Shown piece by piece: positions 33,684-41,039 of a stretch of DNA of 48,817 nucleotides (its first letter is position 1; each line of letters begins with the position of its first letter). Under the pieces are notes generated by a model. That model had not been told where the DNA came from. It made no database searches and was given only the letters and a program-made list of their open reading frames with translations. The DNA lies in NCBI GenBank assembly GCA_964621645.1, contig CAZUMH010000012.1:1-48817 (forward strand). The letters run 5' to 3'. Made by a program: the position numbers and the translations under genes. Origin of the DNA: CAZUMH01 sp964621645 (GTDB lineage Bacteria; Zhuqueibacterota; QNDG01; JAGLOF01).

Positions 33684-33727
33684 AAAAAAAGTAGCCGTCG
33701 TGAAAGGGTTTTCACCGCAGGAACGGC
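33684..33727 (-). terminator. Rho-independent terminator of copA
   Basis: On the minus strand an outer stem GCCGT/ACGGC and inner stem GTGAAA-ACCC-TTTCAC are followed by TACTTTTTTT. It begins 9 nt after the copA stop codon. Confidence 0.6.
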
Positions 33728-33735
33728 GGAATTTC

Positions 33736-36399
33736 CTATTCTTCCAACCGGACTTTCTGCAGTCGGCGGCTGTTGCCCACCACGGTAATGGAGCTGAAAG
33801 CCATGGCGATTTCCGCCAACAACGGATGCATCAGTCCCAGAAGAGCCAAGGGCACCATAATGAGATTGTAGAAAAAAGCCCAGAAGAGATTCTGCCGTAT
33901 CTTGCGGAAGGTGGCCCGGCTGAGTCGCACCGCTTTGACAACGCTACTCAGACTTCCCTGCACCAGAACGATGTCACCGGATTCGATGGCTACATCGGTT
34001 CCGGTGCCGATGGCAATGCCGATATCCGCCTGGGTGAGAGCGGGAGCGTCGTTGATCCCGTCTCCGACCATGGCTACGATCTCGCCGTTTTCCTGCAGTT
34101 TTTTTATCTCGGCGGCTTTACGGCCCGGCAATACGCCCGCCAGGACCGTTTCGATGCCGACTCTGCGGGCCACGGCCCGGGCGGTCTGTTCATTGTCCCC
34201 GGTGATCATTACCGGAGTAAGGCCGAAGGATTTCAACGCAGCGATGGCTTTCGCGCTGTCTTCCTTGATCTGGTCGGCTACAGCCAGCATGCCGGCGAAA
34301 CTTCCGTCCACCGCCACCAGCACCACACTCCTGGCTTCCGCTTCCAGTCCATTTTTCTTTTTCAGACTTTCGGCGGGAATGGCGACATTATTGTCTTCCA
34401 GAAACTGACCGTTTCCGGCCAGAACGGTTCGCTTCTCCACCCGAGCCGTTATTCCCTTGCCGCTGACCGCCTGAAATTCTTCCACCGGGGGGAGAGAGAT
34501 GCTGCGGATTCCGGCGTACTCCACGATCGCCTGTCCCAGGGGATGTTCAGAACCGCTTTCCGCCGCAGCGGTCAGGGTGATGAGGTCCTTTTCGGTGAAC
34601 GGTCCGGCTGTGTGGATATTGGTAACGGTCGGACGGCCCTGGGTAATGGTTCCGGTCTTGTCCAGTACTATGGTACTGACGTCCTTCATGATCTGGATGG
34701 CCGCGCCCTTGCGGATGAGGATGCCATTCTCGGCGCCTTTGCCCGATCCCACCATGAGCGCCGTGGGGGTGGCCAGCCCCAGGGCGCAGGGGCAGGCGAT
34801 GACCAGTACGGCGATGAAGGCGAAGAGAGCCAGCGCCGACGGGGGGAGATCCGGATTGACCCAGGGGATATAGGCAGCGGCGGAGCGGATGATGGAGCCG
34901 AAGAAGGCCGGAAAGGAGAGCCAGGCCAGCAGAGTGGCCAGGGCCAGGCCGATAACCACGGGAACGAACACCGCGGTAACCCGGTCCGCGAAGGCCTGGA
35001 TCGGCACCTTGGATCCCTGGGCCTCTTCTACCAGCCGGATGACCTGGCTTAGAAACGTCTCCTTGCCCACTCTGGTCGCCTTGACCTTCAGCAACCCCTG
35101 TTTGTTCATGGTCGCGCCGATTACGTCATCCCCCTTATTTTTCTCCACCGGCATGGATTCACCGGTCACCAGAGATTCATCAACACTGCTGGCGCCTTCA
35201 ACCACCACGCCGTCGGTGGGGATCTTCTCACCCGGCCGGACCACAACAATGTCGTCCACGCTGAGCCGGTGCACCGGGACGCTGATTTCCTTCCCATCCT
35301 TCAGCAGGTGCGCCTCCTTGGCCTCCAGGGTGAGGAGTTTTTTTATCGCCTGGGAGGCCCGCCCCTTGGAACGGGTTTCAATATAACGGCCGGTGAGGTG
35401 GAAGGCCATGATCATGGCGCCCACTCCGGTAAAATTCTTAAAGAGCGGCAGGATGCCGGCAAGATTGAGCAGAGCCGCCACTCCTGTGGCTACGGCCGCC
35501 AGGGTTCCCATGGTGATGAGTACGTCCATATTAGGGGAGAGATGAGCAGCCGATTTACCGGCGCTCACCAGGGTAGGACGCCCCGGAATAATCAGGACCG
35601 CCATTGCAAGCAGGAACATGCCGGCTGTGTAGATAACGGTCCCTCCCACGGTGTAGCCGAAAAACATTTCCGGTATCATCCAAAGAATTATAGGAATGGT
35701 CAGGGCCCAGACCTGAATGAGGCGGCGCCTGGCCGTGTCGATCTTCCGCTGATCCCGCTCCAGCTCGTCTTCCACCACCTGGGCGTCTTCTTCCCGGGGG
35801 ATGACTAGGGTGTAGCCGGCTCGGTCCACGGCGCGAATGAGCTCCGATTCTGATATAAGTGAGGGGTCATAGGTCAGCCGCACCGTTTCAGTAGCCAAAT
35901 TGACCGGGGCGCTGTAGACGCCGTCCAAACCTAAAAGCGTTTTTTCCACCAGGGAGGAGCAGCTGGCGCAGTGCATGCCTTCGACCCGCAGGGTGCGGGT
36001 GATCCCCTGATCCCGCAGGGTGAAACCGGCGCCTTCCACTGCTTTTTTAATCTCGTCTCTGGAGGGCTTGTGGCCTTTGTACTCGATACGGGCAGTTTCG
36101 GTGGCCAGGTTGGCATGTGCCTGTTGTACTCCGGCAAGGGCCTTGAGAGATTTCTCCACGTTGGCCACACAGCTGGCGCAGTGCATGCCGTCAATGCGCA
36201 GGGTCTGGGCGCCGGTCCCGTCATCCGCCGGCGGCAGGGGGCAGCTTTCGCCTCCGCCGGTATAGGTATCAGGATCTGCTTCGAAACGGTCTCGGCAGGC
36301 CGTGCTGCAGAAGTAATATGTTTGGCCCCCATGGCTCATTTGGGCCGCCACTTTTTCTGAGTCTACCTTCATACCGCAGACTGGATCAATTGCTTTCAT
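33736..36399 (-). CDS. copA: Copper-exporting P1B-type ATPase with N-terminal YHS domain
   Basis: An 887-residue inner-membrane Cu+ pump. The first 45 residues form a YHS-type metal-binding domain (DPVCGMKVD, FCSTACRDRF). Two HMA domains follow, each with GMHCASC (near residues 73 and 143). The P-ATPase core has the TM metal site CPC (about 536), phosphorylation motif DKTGT (Asp580), HP locus in SGSEHPLG, and GDGINDAPA (about 779). The late TM copper motifs FFYNL and MAFSSITVVGNSRRL mark the CopA subgroup. ATGATG at the start; the second ATG (36399) has GAGG 6 nt upstream. It has a hairpin in its leader (36430-36465). Confidence 0.95.
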   Translation of the reverse strand: MKAIDPVCGMKVDSEKVAAQMSHGGQTYYFCSTACRDRFEADPDTYTGGGESCPLPPADDGTGAQTLRIDGMHCASCVANVEKSLKALAGVQQAHANLATETARIEYKGHKPSRDEIKKAVEGAGFTLRDQGITRTLRVEGMHCASCSSLVEKTLLGLDGVYSAPVNLATETVRLTYDPSLISESELIRAVDRAGYTLVIPREEDAQVVEDELERDQRKIDTARRRLIQVWALTIPIILWMIPEMFFGYTVGGTVIYTAGMFLLAMAVLIIPGRPTLVSAGKSAAHLSPNMDVLITMGTLAAVATGVAALLNLAGILPLFKNFTGVGAMIMAFHLTGRYIETRSKGRASQAIKKLLTLEAKEAHLLKDGKEISVPVHRLSVDDIVVVRPGEKIPTDGVVVEGASSVDESLVTGESMPVEKNKGDDVIGATMNKQGLLKVKATRVGKETFLSQVIRLVEEAQGSKVPIQAFADRVTAVFVPVVIGLALATLLAWLSFPAFFGSIIRSAAAYIPWVNPDLPPSALALFAFIAVLVIACPCALGLATPTALMVGSGKGAENGILIRKGAAIQIMKDVSTIVLDKTGTITQGRPTVTNIHTAGPFTEKDLITLTAAAESGSEHPLGQAIVEYAGIRSISLPPVEEFQAVSGKGITARVEKRTVLAGNGQFLEDNNVAIPAESLKKKNGLEAEARSVVLVAVDGSFAGMLAVADQIKEDSAKAIAALKSFGLTPVMITGDNEQTARAVARRVGIETVLAGVLPGRKAAEIKKLQENGEIVAMVGDGINDAPALTQADIGIAIGTGTDVAIESGDIVLVQGSLSSVVKAVRLSRATFRKIRQNLFWAFFYNLIMVPLALLGLMHPLLAEIAMAFSSITVVGNSRRLQKVRLEE

Positions 36400-36402
36400 C
36401 AT

Positions 36403-36802
36403 GAACCTCTTTCACTTGGTCCACCATTCATCCGGAGAAGTGCTGTCGCTCCTCTTTCTCCGGATATCGTTATAGCACAACACCCACAAAAGCCATACCA
36501 GATAGTCGCGCAGGAATAATTTATAGCTAAATCAGGGAAATTGCCAGGATAAAATAGGTCATTTTTTTCGGGTGACTGGATAATTGTCACCAATGACTGG
36601 GGAATAGTATACAGACTGGACCATACCTATCCTATGAATCTACAAGTGAAGGCCGGGCCGCATCTTCCTGAGAAGATCGGAGGAGACGGACGGTATGCGG
36701 TGGAACCATTCCGGGAAGGAGTTGAGGCGAAAAAAAAGACAAGAAACGGCGGCTTTCCGGTAAACAATTTGGATTTCTCTCACCGGATGATTATTTTTCA
36801 GT
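36403..36802. other. copA/mutS divergent spacer
   Basis: A perfect 10-bp inverted repeat ATCCGGAGAA/TTCTCCGGAT (36430-36465, 16-nt loop) lies in the copA leader, 30 nt before its start. A minus-strand TGCTATAAC near 36473 could be an extended -10. For mutS, TTGTCA (36584) and TATACA (36608), 18 bp apart, are a weak promoter candidate. I see no CsoR or CueR operator and no gene. Confidence 0.45.
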
Positions 36803-39439
36803 ATGAGCGCTTCCCCAAAGGAATCATCAGTTGAAACGCCCCTCATGCGCCAGTATATGGCGGTGAAGGCCGATTATCCGGACACGATCCTCTTTTTCCG
36901 CATGGGTGATTTCTATGAGATGTTCAACGAGGACGCCAAGACCGGAGCCCGGGTGCTGGGGATTACCCTCACTTCCCGGGGGCACGGAAAGGCGGGACCG
37001 GTTCCTTTGGCCGGATTTCCCTATCATGCCCTGGACGGCTATCTGGCCAAGATGATCAAGGCCGGCTACCGGGTGGCGATCTGTGAGCAGGTGGAAGATC
37101 CCAAACTGGCCAAGGGAGTCGTGAAACGGGAAGTGGTCCAGGTCGTCACTCCAGGGACGGTACTGGAGGAAGGACTGCTGGAGACCAAGCGCAATAATTA
37201 TGTGGCCGCACTGTGGCGAAATGAGGACGTGACGGGGCTTGCTTCCGCGGATGTTTCCACCGGAGACTTCCGGGTCACCGAGATCGCGGAAGAACATCTG
37301 CCCGAGGAGCTTCAGGCGGTAGGGCCGGCGGAACTACTGTTGCCGGAAGGTCAATACTCCCTCTTCCCGGATAAATGGAAGACGACCCTGGACGGTATGA
37401 TCCTGACCAAACTGGATGACTGGATCTTCAGCAGTGATTACGGATACGAAATTCTGACGCGCCATTTCAAGACCGCCTCGCTGAAAGGATTCGGCTGCCA
37501 GGATCTCACAGCAGGTCTGGCGGCGGCCGGAGCAGTGCTTCACTATCTCCAGGAGACCCAGAAGACGGATCTTTCCCATATCCGCAGGCTGCTCCCTTAC
37601 AGGGACGGCGATTTCATGAACCTGGACGCGGCCACCCGCCGCAACCTGGAAATCCTGCAGCCGCTCAGCGGCGACGGCCGGTCCGGGACGCTGCTGCAGG
37701 TTCTGGATCACACCCGCACACCCATGGGAGGCAGGACCTTGGCGGCCTGGCTGCAAAGGCCCCTGCTGCAGGCTGAAACCATCTCCCGGCGTCTGGACGG
37801 GGTGGAAGAACTGCTAGCCGAACGCCAGGAGCGGGAAAAACTGGCTGACGGTCTGGGTAACATGGGAGATCTGGAACGGCTGCTTACCCGTACGGTCACC
37901 CGCAGGGCCACTCCGCGGGATCTGGGAGCCCTGGGTCGCTTCCTGGGGATCATCCCCGGGATCAAAGCCACCCTGGCCTCCTTCAAACAGAAAATCATCC
38001 GGGAGATCAGGGACGGGCTTGATGAGTGCCCAAAGGTGTGCGACGCCCTGGAACATGCCCTGGTGGACGATCCTCCGGCGGTGTTTAGCGAGGGAGGAGT
38101 CATCCGCTCCGGGTATAACGCGGAGCTTGATGAACTACGGGATCTGGCCGGTTCCGGCAAGGAGTGGATCGCCCGTCTGCAGACCAGTGAACGGGAACGC
38201 ACCGGCATCCCTTCCCTCAAAGTCGGCTATAACAAGGTCTTCGGTTACTATCTGGAAGTGACCAAACCGCACCTGTCCAAGATTCCGGATGATTATATCC
38301 GCAAACAGACCCTGGTGAACGCGGAACGGTTCATCACCCCCGCTCTCAAGGAAGAGGAGGAGAAGATACTGCGGGCCGAGGAGAAGATGGCTGAGCTGGA
38401 ACGGCGGCTCTTCGAAGAGTTGCGGGATTATGTGGCCGGCTTCTCCGCCGCAATCCAAGAGGACGGCTGTCTCACCGGAATCCTCGACAGCCTTCTCTCT
38501 TTAACGGAAGCGGCCGAACGGAACCGGTACGTTAAACCGCGGCTGACGAAAAAAAACATCATCAGCATCAAAGACGGCAGGCACCCGGTGGTGGAGCGGC
38601 TCCTGCCGCCGGGGGAACCATTCATTCCCAACGATGTTGAGATGTCCAATGACGATAATCAGATTCTGATCATCACCGGGCCCAATATGGCCGGCAAGTC
38701 CACCTTCATCAGACAGGTGGGCCTGATCGTGCTCATGGCTCAGATCGGCAGCTTCGTCCCGGCTGCGGAGGCAACCATCGGCATCGTGGACCGCATTTTC
38801 ACCCGGGTGGGGGCCCATGACAATCTCGCCGGAGGGGAATCCACCTTCCTGGTGGAGATGAACGAGACGGCCAATATTCTCAACAACGCCACACCCAAGA
38901 GCCTGATCCTCCTGGACGAGATCGGCCGCGGCACCTCAACCTTCGACGGACTCTCCATCGCCTGGTCCGTGGCCGAATATCTGCACACGGAAAAGAGTGT
39001 GGCGGCCAAGACGCTCTTCGCCACCCACTACCACGAACTGACCGAGCTGGCCCTGATCATGGAACGGGTGAAAAACTTTAATGTGGCGGTGAAGGAGTGG
39101 GGCGACCATATCGTCTTTCTGCGCAAGATCGTGCTCGGGGGCTGTGACCATTCCTACGGCATTCAGGTGGCCAAACTGGCCGGCCTGCCGGCCGCCGTTA
39201 TTAAGCGGGCCAAGGAGGTCCTCCGTAATCTGGAAGAGAACGAGCTTACTCCCCACGAGACACCCAGGCTGGCGCTCTCCAAAGAAAAGACGCTGCTAGC
39301 GGCGGAACCGCAGCTCAATCTTTTCAGTAAAGAGGAACAAAAGGTGCTGGAACGGCTGAAATCCATCGACGTGAACCAGCTTACGCCGCTGCAGGCCCTG
39401 GAGATCATCGCGGAACTGAGAGAGATAATCGGCGAATAG
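36803..39439 (+). CDS. mutS: DNA mismatch repair protein MutS
   Basis: An 878-residue MutS1. The mismatch-binding N-terminus has the Phe-x-Glu motif in GDFYEMF. The clamp and lever domains follow. The ATPase has Walker A GPNMAGKST (about residues 626-634) and Walker B LLDEIGRGTSTFDG (about 703-716), then FATHYHEL and a C-terminal helix-turn-helix dimer region (GIQVAKLAGLP). It recognises mismatches and recruits MutL. The start codon has only a weak Shine-Dalgarno, but the preceding frame has no better start. It stands alone; the sigma-factor operon follows after 188 nt. Confidence 0.96.
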   Translation: MSASPKESSVETPLMRQYMAVKADYPDTILFFRMGDFYEMFNEDAKTGARVLGITLTSRGHGKAGPVPLAGFPYHALDGYLAKMIKAGYRVAICEQVEDPKLAKGVVKREVVQVVTPGTVLEEGLLETKRNNYVAALWRNEDVTGLASADVSTGDFRVTEIAEEHLPEELQAVGPAELLLPEGQYSLFPDKWKTTLDGMILTKLDDWIFSSDYGYEILTRHFKTASLKGFGCQDLTAGLAAAGAVLHYLQETQKTDLSHIRRLLPYRDGDFMNLDAATRRNLEILQPLSGDGRSGTLLQVLDHTRTPMGGRTLAAWLQRPLLQAETISRRLDGVEELLAERQEREKLADGLGNMGDLERLLTRTVTRRATPRDLGALGRFLGIIPGIKATLASFKQKIIREIRDGLDECPKVCDALEHALVDDPPAVFSEGGVIRSGYNAELDELRDLAGSGKEWIARLQTSERERTGIPSLKVGYNKVFGYYLEVTKPHLSKIPDDYIRKQTLVNAERFITPALKEEEEKILRAEEKMAELERRLFEELRDYVAGFSAAIQEDGCLTGILDSLLSLTEAAERNRYVKPRLTKKNIISIKDGRHPVVERLLPPGEPFIPNDVEMSNDDNQILIITGPNMAGKSTFIRQVGLIVLMAQIGSFVPAAEATIGIVDRIFTRVGAHDNLAGGESTFLVEMNETANILNNATPKSLILLDEIGRGTSTFDGLSIAWSVAEYLHTEKSVAAKTLFATHYHELTELALIMERVKNFNVAVKEWGDHIVFLRKIVLGGCDHSYGIQVAKLAGLPAAVIKRAKEVLRNLEENELTPHETPRLALSKEKTLLAAEPQLNLFSKEEQKVLERLKSIDVNQLTPLQALEIIAELREIIGE

Positions 39440-39475
39440 CCCGGAGGAGCTGATTCCACTAATTCGCTTTTCATA

Positions 39476-39571
39476 ATGTCTACTGATGTATCCATACATG
39501 AATATCTAAAGGAGATGAAAAAGCGTGGTGAGAACCTGGCGGATTATCATTCCATCCAGTATTATTATTAG
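39476..39571 (+). CDS. Possible 31-residue small ORF
   Basis: A short frame (MSTDVSIHEYLKEMKKRGEN..., 31 residues) lies in the spacer between mutS and the sigma factor gene. It has no ribosome-binding site before its first ATG; an internal ATG is preceded directly by AAAGGAG. It is basic and helical in character. There is no known family I recognise, and it may be non-coding. Confidence 0.2.
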   Translation: MSTDVSIHEYLKEMKKRGENLADYHSIQYYY

Positions 39572-39627
39572 CGGTTTTTTGAATATTTCCCCGCCTCACC
39601 GGTTATTATCATGTCCGGAGAAAAAAT

Positions 39628-40188
39628 ATGAATGAACAAACCGCTATTACCCTGTGTCTGAAACATCGTGATCCCATAGGATTCGAATTTCTGGTGAACA
39701 AGTACAGCCGTGAAGCCCTCTTTCACGCCCGCGCTTTAATGCGGAACGATGAGGATGCGGCTGATGCCTGTCAGGAATCCTTTGCACGGGCCTTTCAGGC
39801 CATGCCCCGCCTGCAGCAGCTGGATAATTTTTACCCCTGGTTTTACCGCATCCTGCGCAATTGCTGCCTTAATATGCTCAGCCGCCAGAAGACGGCAACG
39901 ACATACCGGTCGCAGCAAATGAAGCTGAAGGAGGGCGGCAGGACCAGTGAGAATCCCGCTTCCCTCATGGAAGAAAATGAGGAGAAGGCGCACGTCTGGC
40001 GGGCCATCAAAACCCTGCCTCCTGAATCCCGGGAAATTCTCTGCATGAAATACATGCAGGGACTTTGTTACAATGAAATCGCCTCGATTCTGGCCATTCC
40101 CCGGGGCACGGTGATGAGCCGTCTCTATCACGCCAGGAAGAGATTCAAGACCGAATATGAAAGATTGAACCGGTCTGGAAAGGAGTGA
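39628..40188 (+). CDS. ECF-type RNA polymerase sigma factor
   Basis: A 186-residue group 4 sigma factor. The region-2 segment (about residues 15-85) includes DEDAADACQESFARAF and the FYPWFYRILRNCCLN helix that melts the -10 element. The region-4 HTH (about 130-180) includes LPPESREILCMKYMQGLCYNEIASILAIPRGTVMSRLYHARKR. It redirects RNA polymerase to a stress or envelope regulon. GGAGAAAAAAT precedes the ATG. It is the first gene of a coupled operon with its anti-sigma factor. Confidence 0.92.
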   Translation: MNEQTAITLCLKHRDPIGFEFLVNKYSREALFHARALMRNDEDAADACQESFARAFQAMPRLQQLDNFYPWFYRILRNCCLNMLSRQKTATTYRSQQMKLKEGGRTSENPASLMEENEEKAHVWRAIKTLPPESREILCMKYMQGLCYNEIASILAIPRGTVMSRLYHARKRFKTEYERLNRSGKE

Positions 40189-40193
40189 AAAAC

Positions 40194-40631
40194 ATGTCGG
40201 ACTGTGAAGAATACAAAAACCTGCTGGGGGGCCTGGTGGACCAGGAACTGACCCAGGAGGAATCACAACGAATCCACGAGCACCTGCGCGGCTGCCCTTC
40301 CTGCCGCCGGGAGTATGATGAACTGGTACGAACCGGGGAGCTCATCGGCGGCGTGGCCTTCAGTGAACCTGCGGATGACGTCCTCCGGAACCTCTGGAAG
40401 AGCCCCTACAGCCGCGGGATAAAACTGTCCGGAATGCTGTTGATGCTTGCCGGCTGGCTCACTCTGGTGGTCTACGGACTGGCAGAAGCTTTCCGTGACA
40501 GCAGTGAACCACTTTTATCACGCTTGGCCATTGGTGCCCTCATCATAGGGTTTTTCGTGCTCCTGGCCTTTGTCATCCGTGAGAGAGTAGCAACCTACAA
40601 GGTGGATAAGTATAAGGGAGTCGAGCGATGA
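40194..40631 (+). CDS. Zinc-finger (ZAS) membrane anti-sigma factor
   Basis: A 145-residue protein that should bind and silence the preceding sigma factor. An N-terminal zf-HC2/ZAS domain has the H-x3-C-x2-C motif in HEHLRGCPSC (about residues 28-38). Two hydrophobic segments follow (about 80-100 and 109-127), ending in a short basic tail. The start ATG at 40194 has GGAG 8 nt upstream; the GTG three codons earlier lies against that site. It begins 5 nt after the sigma gene stop and overlaps the YbjQ gene by 4 nt (ATGA), so expression is coupled. Confidence 0.88.
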   Translation: MSDCEEYKNLLGGLVDQELTQEESQRIHEHLRGCPSCRREYDELVRTGELIGGVAFSEPADDVLRNLWKSPYSRGIKLSGMLLMLAGWLTLVVYGLAEAFRDSSEPLLSRLAIGALIIGFFVLLAFVIRERVATYKVDKYKGVER

Positions 40632-40948
40632 TCATAACCACGTCTGAAGGGATCGCCGGGAAAAAGGTAGTGAAGACCCTGGGGATGGTGAGAGGCAACA
40701 CCATCCGGGCCCGGCATCTGGGCACCGACATTCTGGCCGCATTGAAGAACATGGTCGGCGGCGAAATCAGTGAATACACCAAGCTCATGGCTGAGTCCAG
40801 GGAGCAGGCCATCGACCGGATGACAGAAGACGCACAACGGCTGGGGGCCAACGGCATCATCTGTGTTCATTTTTCCACCTCTATGGTAATGAGCGCGGCT
40901 GCGGAGCTGCTGGCGTACGGGACAGCCGTGATTACGGAAGACGAATAG
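40628..40948 (+). CDS. YbjQ-family (UPF0145) heavy-metal-binding domain protein
   Basis: A 106-residue single-domain protein. Typical family blocks are VVKTLGMVRGNTIRARHLGTDI (about residues 14-35), VGGEISEYTKLMAESREQAIDRM and AQRLGANGIICVHFSTSMV. The family is cytoplasmic and forms pentamers; its function is unknown, with a suggested metal-binding role. The ATG overlaps the anti-sigma stop codon, so it is produced with the sigma/anti-sigma pair. It may be a regulon member or a modulator of the stress sensed by the system (inference). Confidence 0.85.
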   Translation: MIITTSEGIAGKKVVKTLGMVRGNTIRARHLGTDILAALKNMVGGEISEYTKLMAESREQAIDRMTEDAQRLGANGIICVHFSTSMVMSAAAELLAYGTAVITEDE

Positions 40949-40985
40949 AATTATACCTCCCAAACAGAGTATCATTACCATCAAT

Positions 40986-41026
40986 CCGGGATCACCGTGA
41001 TCCCGGAGCGGGCCGGTTTTGCCGGC
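40986..41026 (+). repeat. Two hairpins in the CocE gene leader
   Basis: A perfect 9-bp hairpin CCGGGATCA-CCG-TGATCCCGG (40986-41006) is followed by GCCGG-TTTTG-CCGGC (41012-41026). The second ends just before the AAGGAG site of the CocE gene. They may end the sigma operon transcript or control the downstream gene. Confidence 0.45.
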
Positions 41027-41039
41027 GGAAGGAGACAGC

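Noticed and set aside
33700..35052. 450-residue plus-strand ORF
   Set aside because: It is antisense to copA, whose P-type ATPase motifs are clear. Its composition is typical of the complement of a GC-rich gene.
36634..36834. 66-residue plus-strand ORF before mutS
   Set aside because: No ribosome-binding site, no family resemblance, and it overlaps the mutS start in another frame.
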